A stretch of DNA of 33,392 nt, taken from NCBI GenBank assembly GCA_937899715.1, contig CALCNX010000038.1, forward strand, positions 1 to 33,392, written 5' to 3'. The DNA is from an uncultured bacterium (GTDB lineage: Bacteria > Bacteroidota > Ignavibacteria > Kapaibacteriales > UBA4661). The position numbers and the translations under genes were made by a program. The notes under the pieces were generated by a model, which ran no database searches, had not been told where the DNA came from, and saw nothing but the letters and a program-made list of their open reading frames with translations. Shown here one piece after another: positions 1 to 5,828 of this stretch (positions are counted from its first letter, which is position 1; every line of letters starts with the position of its first letter).

Positions 1-394
1 CGCCGCTACCATTTGATGTAGCGTTATACGTTTGCGTTCCGACAAGCGAGAGCGCTACATTGTCATTGCTTGTGCCCGTAATTTGACCTGAAACCTGATA
101 CGTCGGCGGTGCATTCATCAGACCTTTTGCAATTAAGTCTGCTTGAAGCGCAACCAAAAACGCCTGACGTGCTGTGTCTGTATCGGCAGGTGCTGCGAGG
201 TAGTTGAGTTTTGTAAACGAACCGCCAGCAACTGCTCCAATATCTAGCCATGTCCCAGCATCTTTGCGCCATTGTACCGTGCCTGTGGTAGTGTTTTCTA
301 TCACAGAACCCACACGCATCTTTCCCGCAGCAACACGTGCATCACGAGCGGCGGTTGTGTATTTCTCAAACTCAATGTCAGCGCTGAATTTCAT
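1..394 (-). CDS. Partial phage protein, probably virion-associated (C-terminus off the left edge)
   Basis: The reading frame is open from an ATG at 394 to the window edge with no stop, about 131 residues. It begins MKFSADIEFEKYTTAARDAR and contains a stretch reading VQWRKDAGTWLDIG, then a segment rich in Thr, Ser, Gly and Asn. No family is recognised. The composition and its place beside two tail-fibre-like proteins suggest a structural role, but that is inference. A hairpin terminator separates it from the gene upstream, so it may have its own promoter. No Shine-Dalgarno sequence is evident before the chosen start. Confidence 0.6.
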   Translation of the reverse strand, partial: MKFSADIEFEKYTTAARDARVAAGKMRVGSVIENTTTGTVQWRKDAGTWLDIGAVAGGSFTKLNYLAAPADTDTARQAFLVALQADLIAKGLMNAPPTYQVSGQITGTSNDNVALSLVGTQTYNATSNGSG

Positions 395-424
395 GGCAGT
401 ATTCGGATATGGGAGAGAGAAACA

Positions 425-456
425 AACCCCGCACCACAAACCCGTAGTGCGGGGTT
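425..456 (-). terminator. Intrinsic terminator after the 464-889 gene
   Basis: A perfect 10-bp stem (AACCCCGCAC at 425-434 pairs with GTGCGGGGTT at 447-456) has a 12-base loop. On the - strand it is followed by TGTTTCTCTC. It lies just after the stop of the 464-889 gene. Confidence 0.75.
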
Positions 457-463
457 GACTTAC

Positions 464-889
464 TTACGGCAACGCAACAATGCTGTACGCCAAATCTGCA
501 TAGTCGCTCAGGGTGTAAAGTTTCAGGCTGTTGTTGTCGATAATCTCCCAGCCCGCAGCAATCGGGTAATTGTCAGCACCCAATAACGTTACCGAGTTGA
601 TTTTCGTTGTCCCCAAACTATGAGTAACCGTAGTCTCATTCGCGGGTACGTTCGACAAGGTACCCGAAAACGTCTTGACCGAACTTGGGAGAATATCGCT
701 CAAGTGAGCAAAAGGCTGAGGCGCACCGCCATCAACACGCACACCAACAAAGCGGCTTTGGGTTACATCGTAACCGAAAATACCTGCCGTAGATTTTCCG
801 GCAAGAACGAGAGCAGCAAGAACAGCTGCGATGCGGGCAGTAGTGGCGGATGCCAACTGCTGCAAAAATTCAATCAATTTCGTAGGCAT
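464..889 (-). CDS. Phage tail-type protein with a hydrophobic N-terminus
   Basis: A 141-residue protein. Residues about 15-32 are Ala/Leu-rich and could be a membrane or signal segment. The C-terminal half reads TVTHSLGTTKINSVTLLGAD, with a later GWEIIDNNSLKLYT. A (T/N)H-(S/N)LG motif followed by a predicted beta-rich domain is common at the C-terminus of phage tail-fibre and needle proteins. The neighbour 910-1446 ends with the same kind of domain (YTHNLGRIPQVTVLDDSG), so the two may be related virion parts. The function is inferred from this motif and the neighbourhood only. Confidence 0.55.
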   Translation of the reverse strand: MPTKLIEFLQQLASATTARIAAVLAALVLAGKSTAGIFGYDVTQSRFVGVRVDGGAPQPFAHLSDILPSSVKTFSGTLSNVPANETTVTHSLGTTKINSVTLLGADNYPIAAGWEIIDNNSLKLYTLSDYADLAYSIVALP

Positions 890-909
890 ACTATATGCTC
901 CAAAAAGAA

Positions 910-1446
910 TTAGTGTAAAATAAGTTTACCCGTTTTGGGTGTGATAAATTCAATCGTAATGTTGTTCAGGTCAGGGAATTGCGGGTCAGCGTCAAATTCA
1001 TTGCCGCTATCATCCAAGACCGTTACCTGCGGAATACGCCCCAGATTGTGCGTATAGTTCCACGTCATCGAAGGGGTTGTGAAGGAGATTGACAAGTCAT
1101 CAAGAGCATCAACGTCAAGCCTACCGTCTTTGTCCTTGTCAAAAACAGAGTCACTGAGTTTCGTTGCCATTGCAGTTTGCAGCGCTTGAATCCCAGCAGC
1201 AAGTTCAGCAGGGGTATCTAATCCGGCAGGGTTCCCATTGATGGGCGAATTTGCATCAATCGAACCGACAGGAGGCGCTCCACCACTCAGAAAATCTTTC
1301 CATTGTGTTCCATTGGATTCATACAACCGCCCATCAGCACGTAAACGCAGTATCCATCCGTCGTTCTTGGATGACGGAACAGGCAGCGACGCAACAGGAA
1401 CCAGATTGAGAGCCTGAGCGGAAATAGGACTGATGGGAGCGTTCAT
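910..1446 (-). CDS. Tail-fibre-like phage protein
   Basis: A 178-residue protein from the ATG at 1446. The frame can be extended to 1524, but that extension would run through the terminator of the preceding gene, so the shorter start is preferred. The middle holds GWILRLRADGRLYESNGTQW and a segment FDKDKDGRLDVDAL that resembles a dockerin/EF-hand-type calcium loop (D-x-D-x-D-G). The C-terminus, YTHNLGRIPQVTVLDDSGNE and onward, matches the beta domain that closes many phage tail fibres and receptor-binding proteins. Host recognition is plausible but not shown. Confidence 0.6.
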   Translation of the reverse strand: MNAPISPISAQALNLVPVASLPVPSSKNDGWILRLRADGRLYESNGTQWKDFLSGGAPPVGSIDANSPINGNPAGLDTPAELAAGIQALQTAMATKLSDSVFDKDKDGRLDVDALDDLSISFTTPSMTWNYTHNLGRIPQVTVLDDSGNEFDADPQFPDLNNITIEFITPKTGKLILH

Positions 1447-1460
1447 ACGGTGTTCATCGT

Positions 1461-1507
1461 AAAAAACAAAAAAGCCTCGTTGTAAAAAATCAAATCTACA
1501 ACGAAGC
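1461..1507 (-). terminator. Strong intrinsic terminator after the DnaA-like gene
   Basis: On the - strand an 11-bp stem with one mismatch (1474-1484 with 1497-1507) is followed directly by a T-rich run complementary to 1461-1473 (TTTTTTGTTTTTT). It ends transcription from 1541-1834 before the 910-1446 gene, which implies a separate promoter for that gene. Confidence 0.85.
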
Positions 1508-1521
1508 TGAAACAGTCTGGA

Positions 1522-1550
1522 CACGAGTTAGTTGCGGCAACTAACTCGTG
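1522..1550. repeat. Near-perfect 29-bp palindrome at the 3' end of the DnaA-like gene
   Basis: CACGAGTTAGTTGC (1522-1535) and its exact reverse complement (1537-1550) are separated by one base. The palindrome covers the stop codon of 1541-1834 and its last few codons. It lacks a T tract, and the true terminator lies 15 bases further on. It may be a protein-binding site or an RNA 3'-end stabiliser. Confidence 0.7.
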
Positions 1551-1834
1551 CGTTCCGCAAATTTCTGCGCAATAATTTGGTACGTGCTTCGATACCGATA
1601 ATCCGACGAAAGTAACTGCTCATGCGCTCTCAGCGCCTTTCCCACTGCTTGCCTTGTCCGCTGTGTCTCTGCTGCAATTTGCTCGTGCGTCATGCCGCTT
1701 TCCTGCATGAGCTTCATGGCGATATACCGAGCAAAGAGTCCGTGCTGGTGACGGGTGTTCAGAAAAATATAGTCTGGCTTCAGACCTGTAACCAGACTGA
1801 CGCAGGATAAAACAGTGTTCATGGTGGTATTCAT
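1541..1834 (-). CDS. DnaA domain IV-like DNA-binding protein
   Basis: A 97-residue protein that looks like a free-standing DnaA C-terminal domain. It starts with a short helix (VSLVTGLKPDYIF), continues with RHQHGLFARYIAMKLMQE, which parallels the basic helix of DnaA domain IV (R-x-x-x-x-x-A-R-x-I-A-M-x-L), and then a helix-turn-helix GMTHEQIAAETQRTRQAVGK in place of the usual GGRDHTTVLHA. The AAA+ ATPase part is absent. Such proteins occur in phages and may regulate transcription or bind origin-like sites. The gene is followed by a strong terminator. A second ATG at 1822 could be the start. Confidence 0.7.
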   Translation of the reverse strand: MNTTMNTVLSCVSLVTGLKPDYIFLNTRHQHGLFARYIAMKLMQESGMTHEQIAAETQRTRQAVGKALRAHEQLLSSDYRYRSTYQIIAQKFAERTS

Positions 1835-1872
1835 ACAAGCGTGGGAAAATTGTTACTATCAGGTTTATACAC

Positions 1873-1908
1873 CTTCAGGGCTGCTCACCGTAGTAAACAG
1901 CCCTGAAG
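1873..1908 (-). terminator. Hairpin after the 1920-2396 gene
   Basis: A perfect 11-bp stem (CTTCAGGGCTG, 1873-1883, with 1898-1908) and 14-base loop lie just past the stop codon at 1920. The following - strand bases are only weakly T-rich, so termination may be partial. The T run comes before the stem instead of after it. Confidence 0.55.
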
Positions 1909-1919
1909 TCTCAAAAAAA

Positions 1920-2396
1920 TTATTCATCTACCCCAAACATTGCCGCTTCTTGCCGTGCAGTCAGAGGCAACGCATCCACGAGCGCAAAGACAATGCCTCG
2001 GCAGAAAATTTGCTCCGTGTCTTCGTCGTCGTAAATGTCAAAGGTTGCGTGAGGGATTTCCGTCGTGATAAGCCACGATGCGCCTTTTAGCTCTTTCGGC
2101 TGCCAAACAGCGCGTACCGTTGGAATGGATGCATTTGACATATCTTCCCGCTCGACATCGGAGCAGTTTTCATCACCAATGATTGTCCCATCATCCCGCA
2201 CCCATGCCAAACCGCCATTCAATGCGCCTACCTCGTCGTAAATTGCTCCATAAATTCCCATCAAATCATCGCTCTCACCCACCACTATACATAGTCCGTT
2301 GTCTCTGGCTAAAATTTCGTCATCAGTCATAATATCTTTACCTTTTATCCTGCCGTGCAGTTTCTGTGCAAATTCTAGGATGCTCATATTTTTCAT
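1920..2396 (-). CDS. Conserved phage protein of unknown function
   Basis: A 158-residue acidic protein. The N-terminus (MSILEFAQKLHGR, then DDEILARDNGLCIVVGESDD and YGAIYDEVGALNGG) matches a pattern I recognise from many phage and prophage small proteins, where a similar N-terminal half precedes an ID(D/E)E-(I/V)G motif. No function is known for that group. A second Met at residue 4 could be the start. It lies downstream of the replication genes, before the DnaA-like gene, and is followed by a hairpin. Confidence 0.65.
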   Translation of the reverse strand: MKNMSILEFAQKLHGRIKGKDIMTDDEILARDNGLCIVVGESDDLMGIYGAIYDEVGALNGGLAWVRDDGTIIGDENCSDVEREDMSNASIPTVRAVWQPKELKGASWLITTEIPHATFDIYDDEDTEQIFCRGIVFALVDALPLTARQEAAMFGVDE

Positions 2397-2424
2397 TCAA
2401 AATAAGTGTGAGAAAATAAATTGA

Positions 2425-2671
2425 TTACTTTTCTTTCAGCGTTTCCGGCTTCACGGTTTCAAGCCAGCCCATGCGCTCACAAACCCGCAGCGTGTTGTTT
2501 TGCTCCTTGTACTTGTCAAAGAAGCCTTTGCAAACAACCTCTTTCTCCGCAAGCGTGGCTTTGTGGCAAATGAAATAGCTGCCTTCCGCCTCGCATTGTT
2601 TCAGAATATTTTGTCAAGCGCAGATGCGCTTGAAACATTTGGTATTCGAGTTTTTCAAGTTCTGTGTCCAT
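2425..2671 (-). pseudogene. Small Cys-containing phage gene interrupted by a +1 frameshift
   Basis: The ATG at 2671 overlaps the stop of the upstream gene and opens a frame reading MDTELEKLEYQMFQAHLRLT. That frame degenerates after about residue 24. In the +1 frame a clearly protein-like stretch continues to a stop at 2425: CEAEGSYFICHKATLAEK, then VVCKGFFDKY and VCERMGWLETVKPE. Removing one A from an AAA run (complement of 2599-2601) restores a single 81-residue protein. The CH...C pattern recalls small phage proteins such as DUF6283, but the match is weak. A sequencing error, true decay or programmed shifting are all possible. Confidence 0.5.
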
Positions 2672-2895
2672 CACATCCCTCCAATATGCCAGCACAGTGC
2701 CGCTACCACAGCCAGTGCAACGATTATCCACGCGCCACCAGCAATTACCCAACCATGTTCCATGAGGTAGTATCCGGGCGTAACGAATGCCAGCGAGAAC
2801 AGGAATACCGTGATTGATGCCGGGCGCAGGAAAACCAGCAGTAGTGAGAAAAAGAACGCTACGCCGAGAAGGTAGAATTTTAGGTCTTTGGTCAT
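2671..2895 (-). CDS. Small membrane protein
   Basis: A 74-residue protein with three likely membrane helices: FYLLGVAFFFSLLLVFL, then SITVFLFSLAFVTPGYYLM, then WVIAGGAWIIVALAVVAALC. The charged N-terminus (MTKDLK) suggests a cytoplasmic start. The size and topology would fit a holin, but no endolysin lies beside it and it sits in an early or middle gene train, so holin is only one possibility. The ATG overlaps the stop of the 2892-3044 gene by four bases, indicating translational coupling. Confidence 0.6.
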   Translation of the reverse strand: MTKDLKFYLLGVAFFFSLLLVFLRPASITVFLFSLAFVTPGYYLMEHGWVIAGGAWIIVALAVVAALCWHIGGM

Positions 2896-3044
2896 GGTTG
2901 CCTCGTTTCTTCTTCTTTGTATCTGATAATTCCTTCTTTAATGAGAACAATGCAAAAGTCTAAATCAGTAACTCGCTCAAGGAGTTTTGCTTTTTCTGCC
3001 TCCCATTCCTCTAACTGTTTGATAAGTGCTTCTAATTTTGTCAT
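2892..3044 (-). CDS. 50-residue coiled-coil phage protein
   Basis: A short gene from the ATG at 3044, reading MTKLEALIKQLEEWEAEKAK and ending KEEETRQP. The leucine/charged spacing indicates an amphipathic coiled coil over most of its length. ATGA overlaps at both ends (with 3041-3211 upstream and 2671-2895 downstream) place it in the same co-translated series and support it being real. The function is unknown. Confidence 0.6.
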   Translation of the reverse strand: MTKLEALIKQLEEWEAEKAKLLERVTDLDFCIVLIKEGIIRYKEEETRQP

Positions 3045-3211
3045 GGCTTTACATCTCCCATCACAATCCCCATTTCCGCTGCAATCTCTTTCATAGCAGC
3101 GTAGTGAGCACCCTCCAGTTTGTGCGTTTTTAGCATCTTTGCTTCAGCGCGTTCTTCTACAAGCGCGATAAAACTAGCGACAGTAGCTTTTTGTAGTTGT
3201 TCGATTGTCAT
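3041..3211 (-). CDS. Small helical phage protein
   Basis: A 56-residue protein beginning MTIEQLQKATVASFIALVEE and containing LEGAHYAAMKEIAAEMGIVM. The frame stays open upstream to 3259, but the extension (MRQKNETHLIHRKDAA) overlaps the preceding gene and is less likely. It is all-helical by inspection and no family is recognised. Its stop overlaps the next ATG. Confidence 0.55.
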   Translation of the reverse strand: MTIEQLQKATVASFIALVEERAEAKMLKTHKLEGAHYAAMKEIAAEMGIVMGDVKP

Positions 3212-3242
3212 GGCTGCATCCTTTCGGTGTATAAGGTGAGTC

Positions 3243-3380
3243 TCATTCTTCTGCCTCAAATTCTAGTTCGTGAGTAGTTAAGTAATCAAGCAAGTCGCCG
3301 AGTTTCTCGGTGTTTTCGACACGTATCGTAACCAACACAGCGCGGCTATTACCAATGATTGCCTCTGCTTCAGCGCCCAT
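3243..3380 (-). CDS. 45-residue phage protein
   Basis: Runs from the ATG at 3380 to TGA at 3243-3245. It begins MGAEAEAIIGNSRAVLVTIR and ends acidic (LEFEAEE). The start overlaps the stop codon of 3380-3583 (TAATG), as expected for coupled phage genes. The pattern alternates a beta-like segment (AVLVTIRV) with a helix (EKLGDLLDYLTTH). The function is unknown. Confidence 0.5.
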   Translation of the reverse strand: MGAEAEAIIGNSRAVLVTIRVENTEKLGDLLDYLTTHELEFEAEE

Positions 3381-3583
3381 TATGCTTCCTCCGCTTTCTT
3401 AATGATTTCTTCCAGTTCTTTATAGATTTCTCTATGGACAGAGCTTGAATCAGCGAGAATCATATCACGACGTAATTTTTTCAGCATCTCCAGCATCTCT
3501 TCTGCATCTTCGGCGCGGACAAAATACCTGTCCGTGCCGTCATAAGCCTGCCGTGCGATTTCAAGTTGTGATAACTTCTTCAT
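3380..3583 (-). CDS. Small charged phage protein with a strong ribosome-binding site
   Basis: A 67-residue helical protein (MKKLSQLEIARQAYDGTDRY, then MLEMLKKLRRDMILAD and a Lys/Glu-rich end). The start at 3583 is chosen because AAGGAGGAG lies 7 bases upstream, one of few strong Shine-Dalgarno sequences in the window. Its ATG also overlaps the stop of 3580-3906. The strong site suggests high expression. The function is unknown. Confidence 0.6.
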   Translation of the reverse strand: MKKLSQLEIARQAYDGTDRYFVRAEDAEEMLEMLKKLRRDMILADSSSVHREIYKELEEIIKKAEEA

Positions 3584-3906
3584 CTCAAATACTCCTCCTT
3601 TTTCCTGCACGGTTCATTGCGCGATACGCCACAAGCTGTACAGTAGAAAAAGTGCAATGTCGAGCCACATTCCTTTTGTACAGGATTTGCAGCCAGTTCA
3701 TCATATATCGCCTTTGTCTCCTTCGGCGAAAGGCGCTTCATAGAGCCGTTTGCCAGCACTTTATACACGGCTCCTGTGCGCGAAATTTGAATTTTGCCCG
3801 CGTTTGGTGCATCCTTACCACTAAAGAGACGGCGGCGCTGTCCTTTTTTGACACGCTCTTCTTGCTCCATCTCGTCGCGTTTTGCTTTTTCTTGTTCTTC
3901 GGTCAT
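3580..3906 (-). CDS. Phage protein with a C-terminal Cys cluster
   Basis: A 108-residue protein. The N-terminal third is a highly charged helix (EEQEKAKRDEMEQEERVKKG). The centre reads ISRTGAVYKVLANGSMKRLS. The C-terminus has FYCTACGVSRNEPCRKK, a C-x2-C-x7-C cluster that could bind zinc, with an extra Cys and His (ECGSTLHFF) shortly before it. A nucleic-acid-binding role is possible. No family is recognised. Overlaps of four bases join it to both neighbours. Confidence 0.55.
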   Translation of the reverse strand: MTEEQEKAKRDEMEQEERVKKGQRRRLFSGKDAPNAGKIQISRTGAVYKVLANGSMKRLSPKETKAIYDELAANPVQKECGSTLHFFYCTACGVSRNEPCRKKEEYLR

Positions 3907-4142
3907 AGTAGTACCTCTATTTGGTTATCGTTTGTTATTTGTGGTTTGGGTTTGTACAAGGTTTTTAGATTATCCTTAATGAAATTGCGCCTTGCTTTAA
4001 GCCACATCTTGTAGGGATGTAATGAGCGCTGTCCAAAAGGATATGCAGCATCTTTCAAATTCAAAATTTCTTTTTCTTGTAAATGCCTATTTGCCAGATA
4101 CACCTCTGACATGGTTTTGATTGCGGATTCATACCAAGTCAT
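3903..4142 (-). CDS. Conserved small phage protein
   Basis: A 79-residue basic protein with the core YPFGQRSLHPYKMWLKARR. A Y-P-x-G-x-x-x-x-H-P-Y-K-x-W-L-K core recurs in small proteins next to phage replication genes, with no known function. The C-terminus is rich in Lys, Pro and Asn. It overlaps the start of 3580-3906 by four bases and the end of the 4129-4443 nuclease gene by 14 bases. Confidence 0.6.
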   Translation of the reverse strand: MTWYESAIKTMSEVYLANRHLQEKEILNLKDAAYPFGQRSLHPYKMWLKARRNFIKDNLKTLYKPKPQITNDNQIEVLL

Positions 4143-4443
4143 TTTTGTGCCTCTGATTCTTCACGTCTTGGTTGAGTAAATTGATTGCTTCGCCTACATT
4201 GTGAACGATTGCTTTCTGTCCACGCCACTTATCATGCCAGCGCTCTTCATCAGGTGTCAACTTTTGTCCGCTCTCCGGCTGCGAATCGTCTTTGATTTCC
4301 ATAACCAGATTTCGCCCATGGTAACCCACAAGAATATCCGGGCAGCCATTGCCGACGCTGCTCAAAATCTGCACCGTAGCGCCGCATTTGCGCAGTGCAT
4401 CCACGATTTTTGGCTGATTGCCATCTATGCGTTTTGCACTCAT
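4129..4443 (-). CDS. VRR-NUC-like phage nuclease
   Basis: A 104-residue protein resembling compact phage nucleases of the PD-(D/E)XK type (VRR-NUC group). Visible features: a helix IVDALRKCGATVQILSSVG, the catalytic core GCPDILVGYHGRNLVMEIKD (PD at about 35 and E-x-K at about 50), then a loop GQKLTPDEERWHDKW. These enzymes typically cut branched or flap DNA during phage replication or recombination. The stop of dnaB and the ATG of this gene share a base, so it belongs to the replication operon. The fold is clear; the exact substrate is unknown. Confidence 0.75.
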   Translation of the reverse strand: MSAKRIDGNQPKIVDALRKCGATVQILSSVGNGCPDILVGYHGRNLVMEIKDDSQPESGQKLTPDEERWHDKWRGQKAIVHNVGEAINLLNQDVKNQRHKNDLV

Positions 4444-5828
4444 TAGAATGTATCTCCGTAATCGCCTTCATCCGGCGTATATGCCGTATAACTCGGAAGG
4501 TTGTCGTGGAAAAGTGTCAGTTCTTTGCGGTAGTTCACCAATACCTCACCGATAGTACCGTTTCGGTGCTTCAGCACACACAGCTTTGCCTTGCCTGCTG
4601 CCGGAGTACCGTCGCTGAACATCACATCACCGTAGCGCTCCGGGCGGTCAATGCCTATCATCACGTCCGCTTCGGCTTCGATATTCCCGCTCTCCATGAA
4701 GTCTGACATGAGTGGCTTTTTGTCGGCGCGGCTGTCCACCTCGCGTTTCAGTTGCGAAAGTGCTATGACAGGAACGTCTAGCATTTTCGCGGTGTTTTTC
4801 AGCATACGTGCTATCTCGGTTATGAAATGCCGCTCTTCAAGCCGGAAGTTTGTTTTTTGGAACTTTTGCAGATAATCGCAGTAAATTGCCTTACAGCCAA
4901 ACTCGGATACGTACCGACGCGCCTTTGCAGCAAATTCCGCAACGTTCAAATTTGGCTTGTCGTCAATGTAAATTTTCATATTCTGCATTTCTTCCACACC
5001 AGCGACAATGCGTTCTATCTCGTTTTGGTTTGGGCGAGAAGAAAGAAACGTGTAAGAATCCAAGTTTAAGCCTGTAATTATTTTGAGAAGCCTTGTTCCA
5101 AGAGCTTTGGCAGACATTTCGATAGAGAAAATCGCTACGGGAGCACCCGCTAGAATCATGTTGTTTGCCATTGAAAGCATGAGTGCTGATTTGCCGACGC
5201 TTGGTCGTGCGCCGACAATCACGAGTTCGGAAGGCTTGAAGCCGCCGAGCATAAAATCAAGGTCGGAAATTCCCGTAGGTATTCCCGTGATGTGGCTACC
5301 CGCTTCCAACATTGCGTCCACGTGGGCAAACACCTCTGCGGCAAGCTGGCGCGGCTTATGCAGCGTTGGCGTAACCAGTCCCGAACCCAGCTTCAGTGCG
5401 TGGTCTTGGAACTCCACCATCATTTGTAATGGGTCCAACGTCTCGTCCAAAGCCGCGTCGTAGTAGGTGGAGCAAACCTTCGCCAATTCACGGGCAATGG
5501 ATTTTTCGAGGACAATCGCAACGTATTGGTCAATGTTGGCAGCGCTCGGCGTGTTGCTGTACATCGCCACTAAACGCGATGCACCACCGACCTGTGCCAT
5601 TTGTCCGTTGTTCTGAAGGTTTTGTGTAACCGTAACCATGTCCAACGGCTGTCCGGCGCGGTACATGGTCAGCATGGTGTCAAAAATGATACGGTGCGTT
5701 TCGTGATAAAAATGTTCGGTCGTCAGTTTCTCAGAAGCGACCATGAGCGCCGATTCGGAGAGCATACACGCGCCCAGAACGGCGGTCTCCGCCTCAGTCG
5801 AAAAGGGAAGGGATTTGGATGCAATCAT
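4443..5828 (-). CDS. dnaB: Replicative DNA helicase, DnaB type
   Basis: A 461-residue hexameric helicase that would unwind DNA ahead of the replication fork. The N-terminal DnaB domain starts with AETAVLGACMLSE and has the usual HRIIFDTMLTMY region. Residues 206-214 (GARPSVGKS) form Walker A. FSIEMSAKALGTRLLK follows, and YCDYLQKF contains the Walker B aspartate. The region ALSQLKREVDSRADKKPLMS and SGNIEAEADVMIGI are classic DnaB motifs. The length is normal for the family. It lies directly downstream of the replisome organizer with a 4-base overlap, so it is probably loaded by that protein. Confidence 0.95.
   Translation of the reverse strand: MIASKSLPFSTEAETAVLGACMLSESALMVASEKLTTEHFYHETHRIIFDTMLTMYRAGQPLDMVTVTQNLQNNGQMAQVGGASRLVAMYSNTPSAANIDQYVAIVLEKSIARELAKVCSTYYDAALDETLDPLQMMVEFQDHALKLGSGLVTPTLHKPRQLAAEVFAHVDAMLEAGSHITGIPTGISDLDFMLGGFKPSELVIVGARPSVGKSALMLSMANNMILAGAPVAIFSIEMSAKALGTRLLKIITGLNLDSYTFLSSRPNQNEIERIVAGVEEMQNMKIYIDDKPNLNVAEFAAKARRYVSEFGCKAIYCDYLQKFQKTNFRLEERHFITEIARMLKNTAKMLDVPVIALSQLKREVDSRADKKPLMSDFMESGNIEAEADVMIGIDRPERYGDVMFSDGTPAAGKAKLCVLKHRNGTIGEVLVNYRKELTLFHDNLPSYTAYTPDEGDYGDTF

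Noticed and set aside
620..913. Rightward frame opposite the 464-889 gene
   Set aside because: It is a shadow of the leftward gene: very basic, Cys/Arg-rich composition and no context on that strand.
1447..1524. N-terminal extension of the 910-1446 gene
   Set aside because: It would run through the U-tailed terminator of the preceding gene and reads as unlikely protein. ATG at 1446 gives a normal start.
2671..2895. Holin with adjacent lysis genes
   Set aside because: Size and spans fit a holin, but no endolysin or spanin is seen and the gene sits in the early region, so only membrane protein is called.
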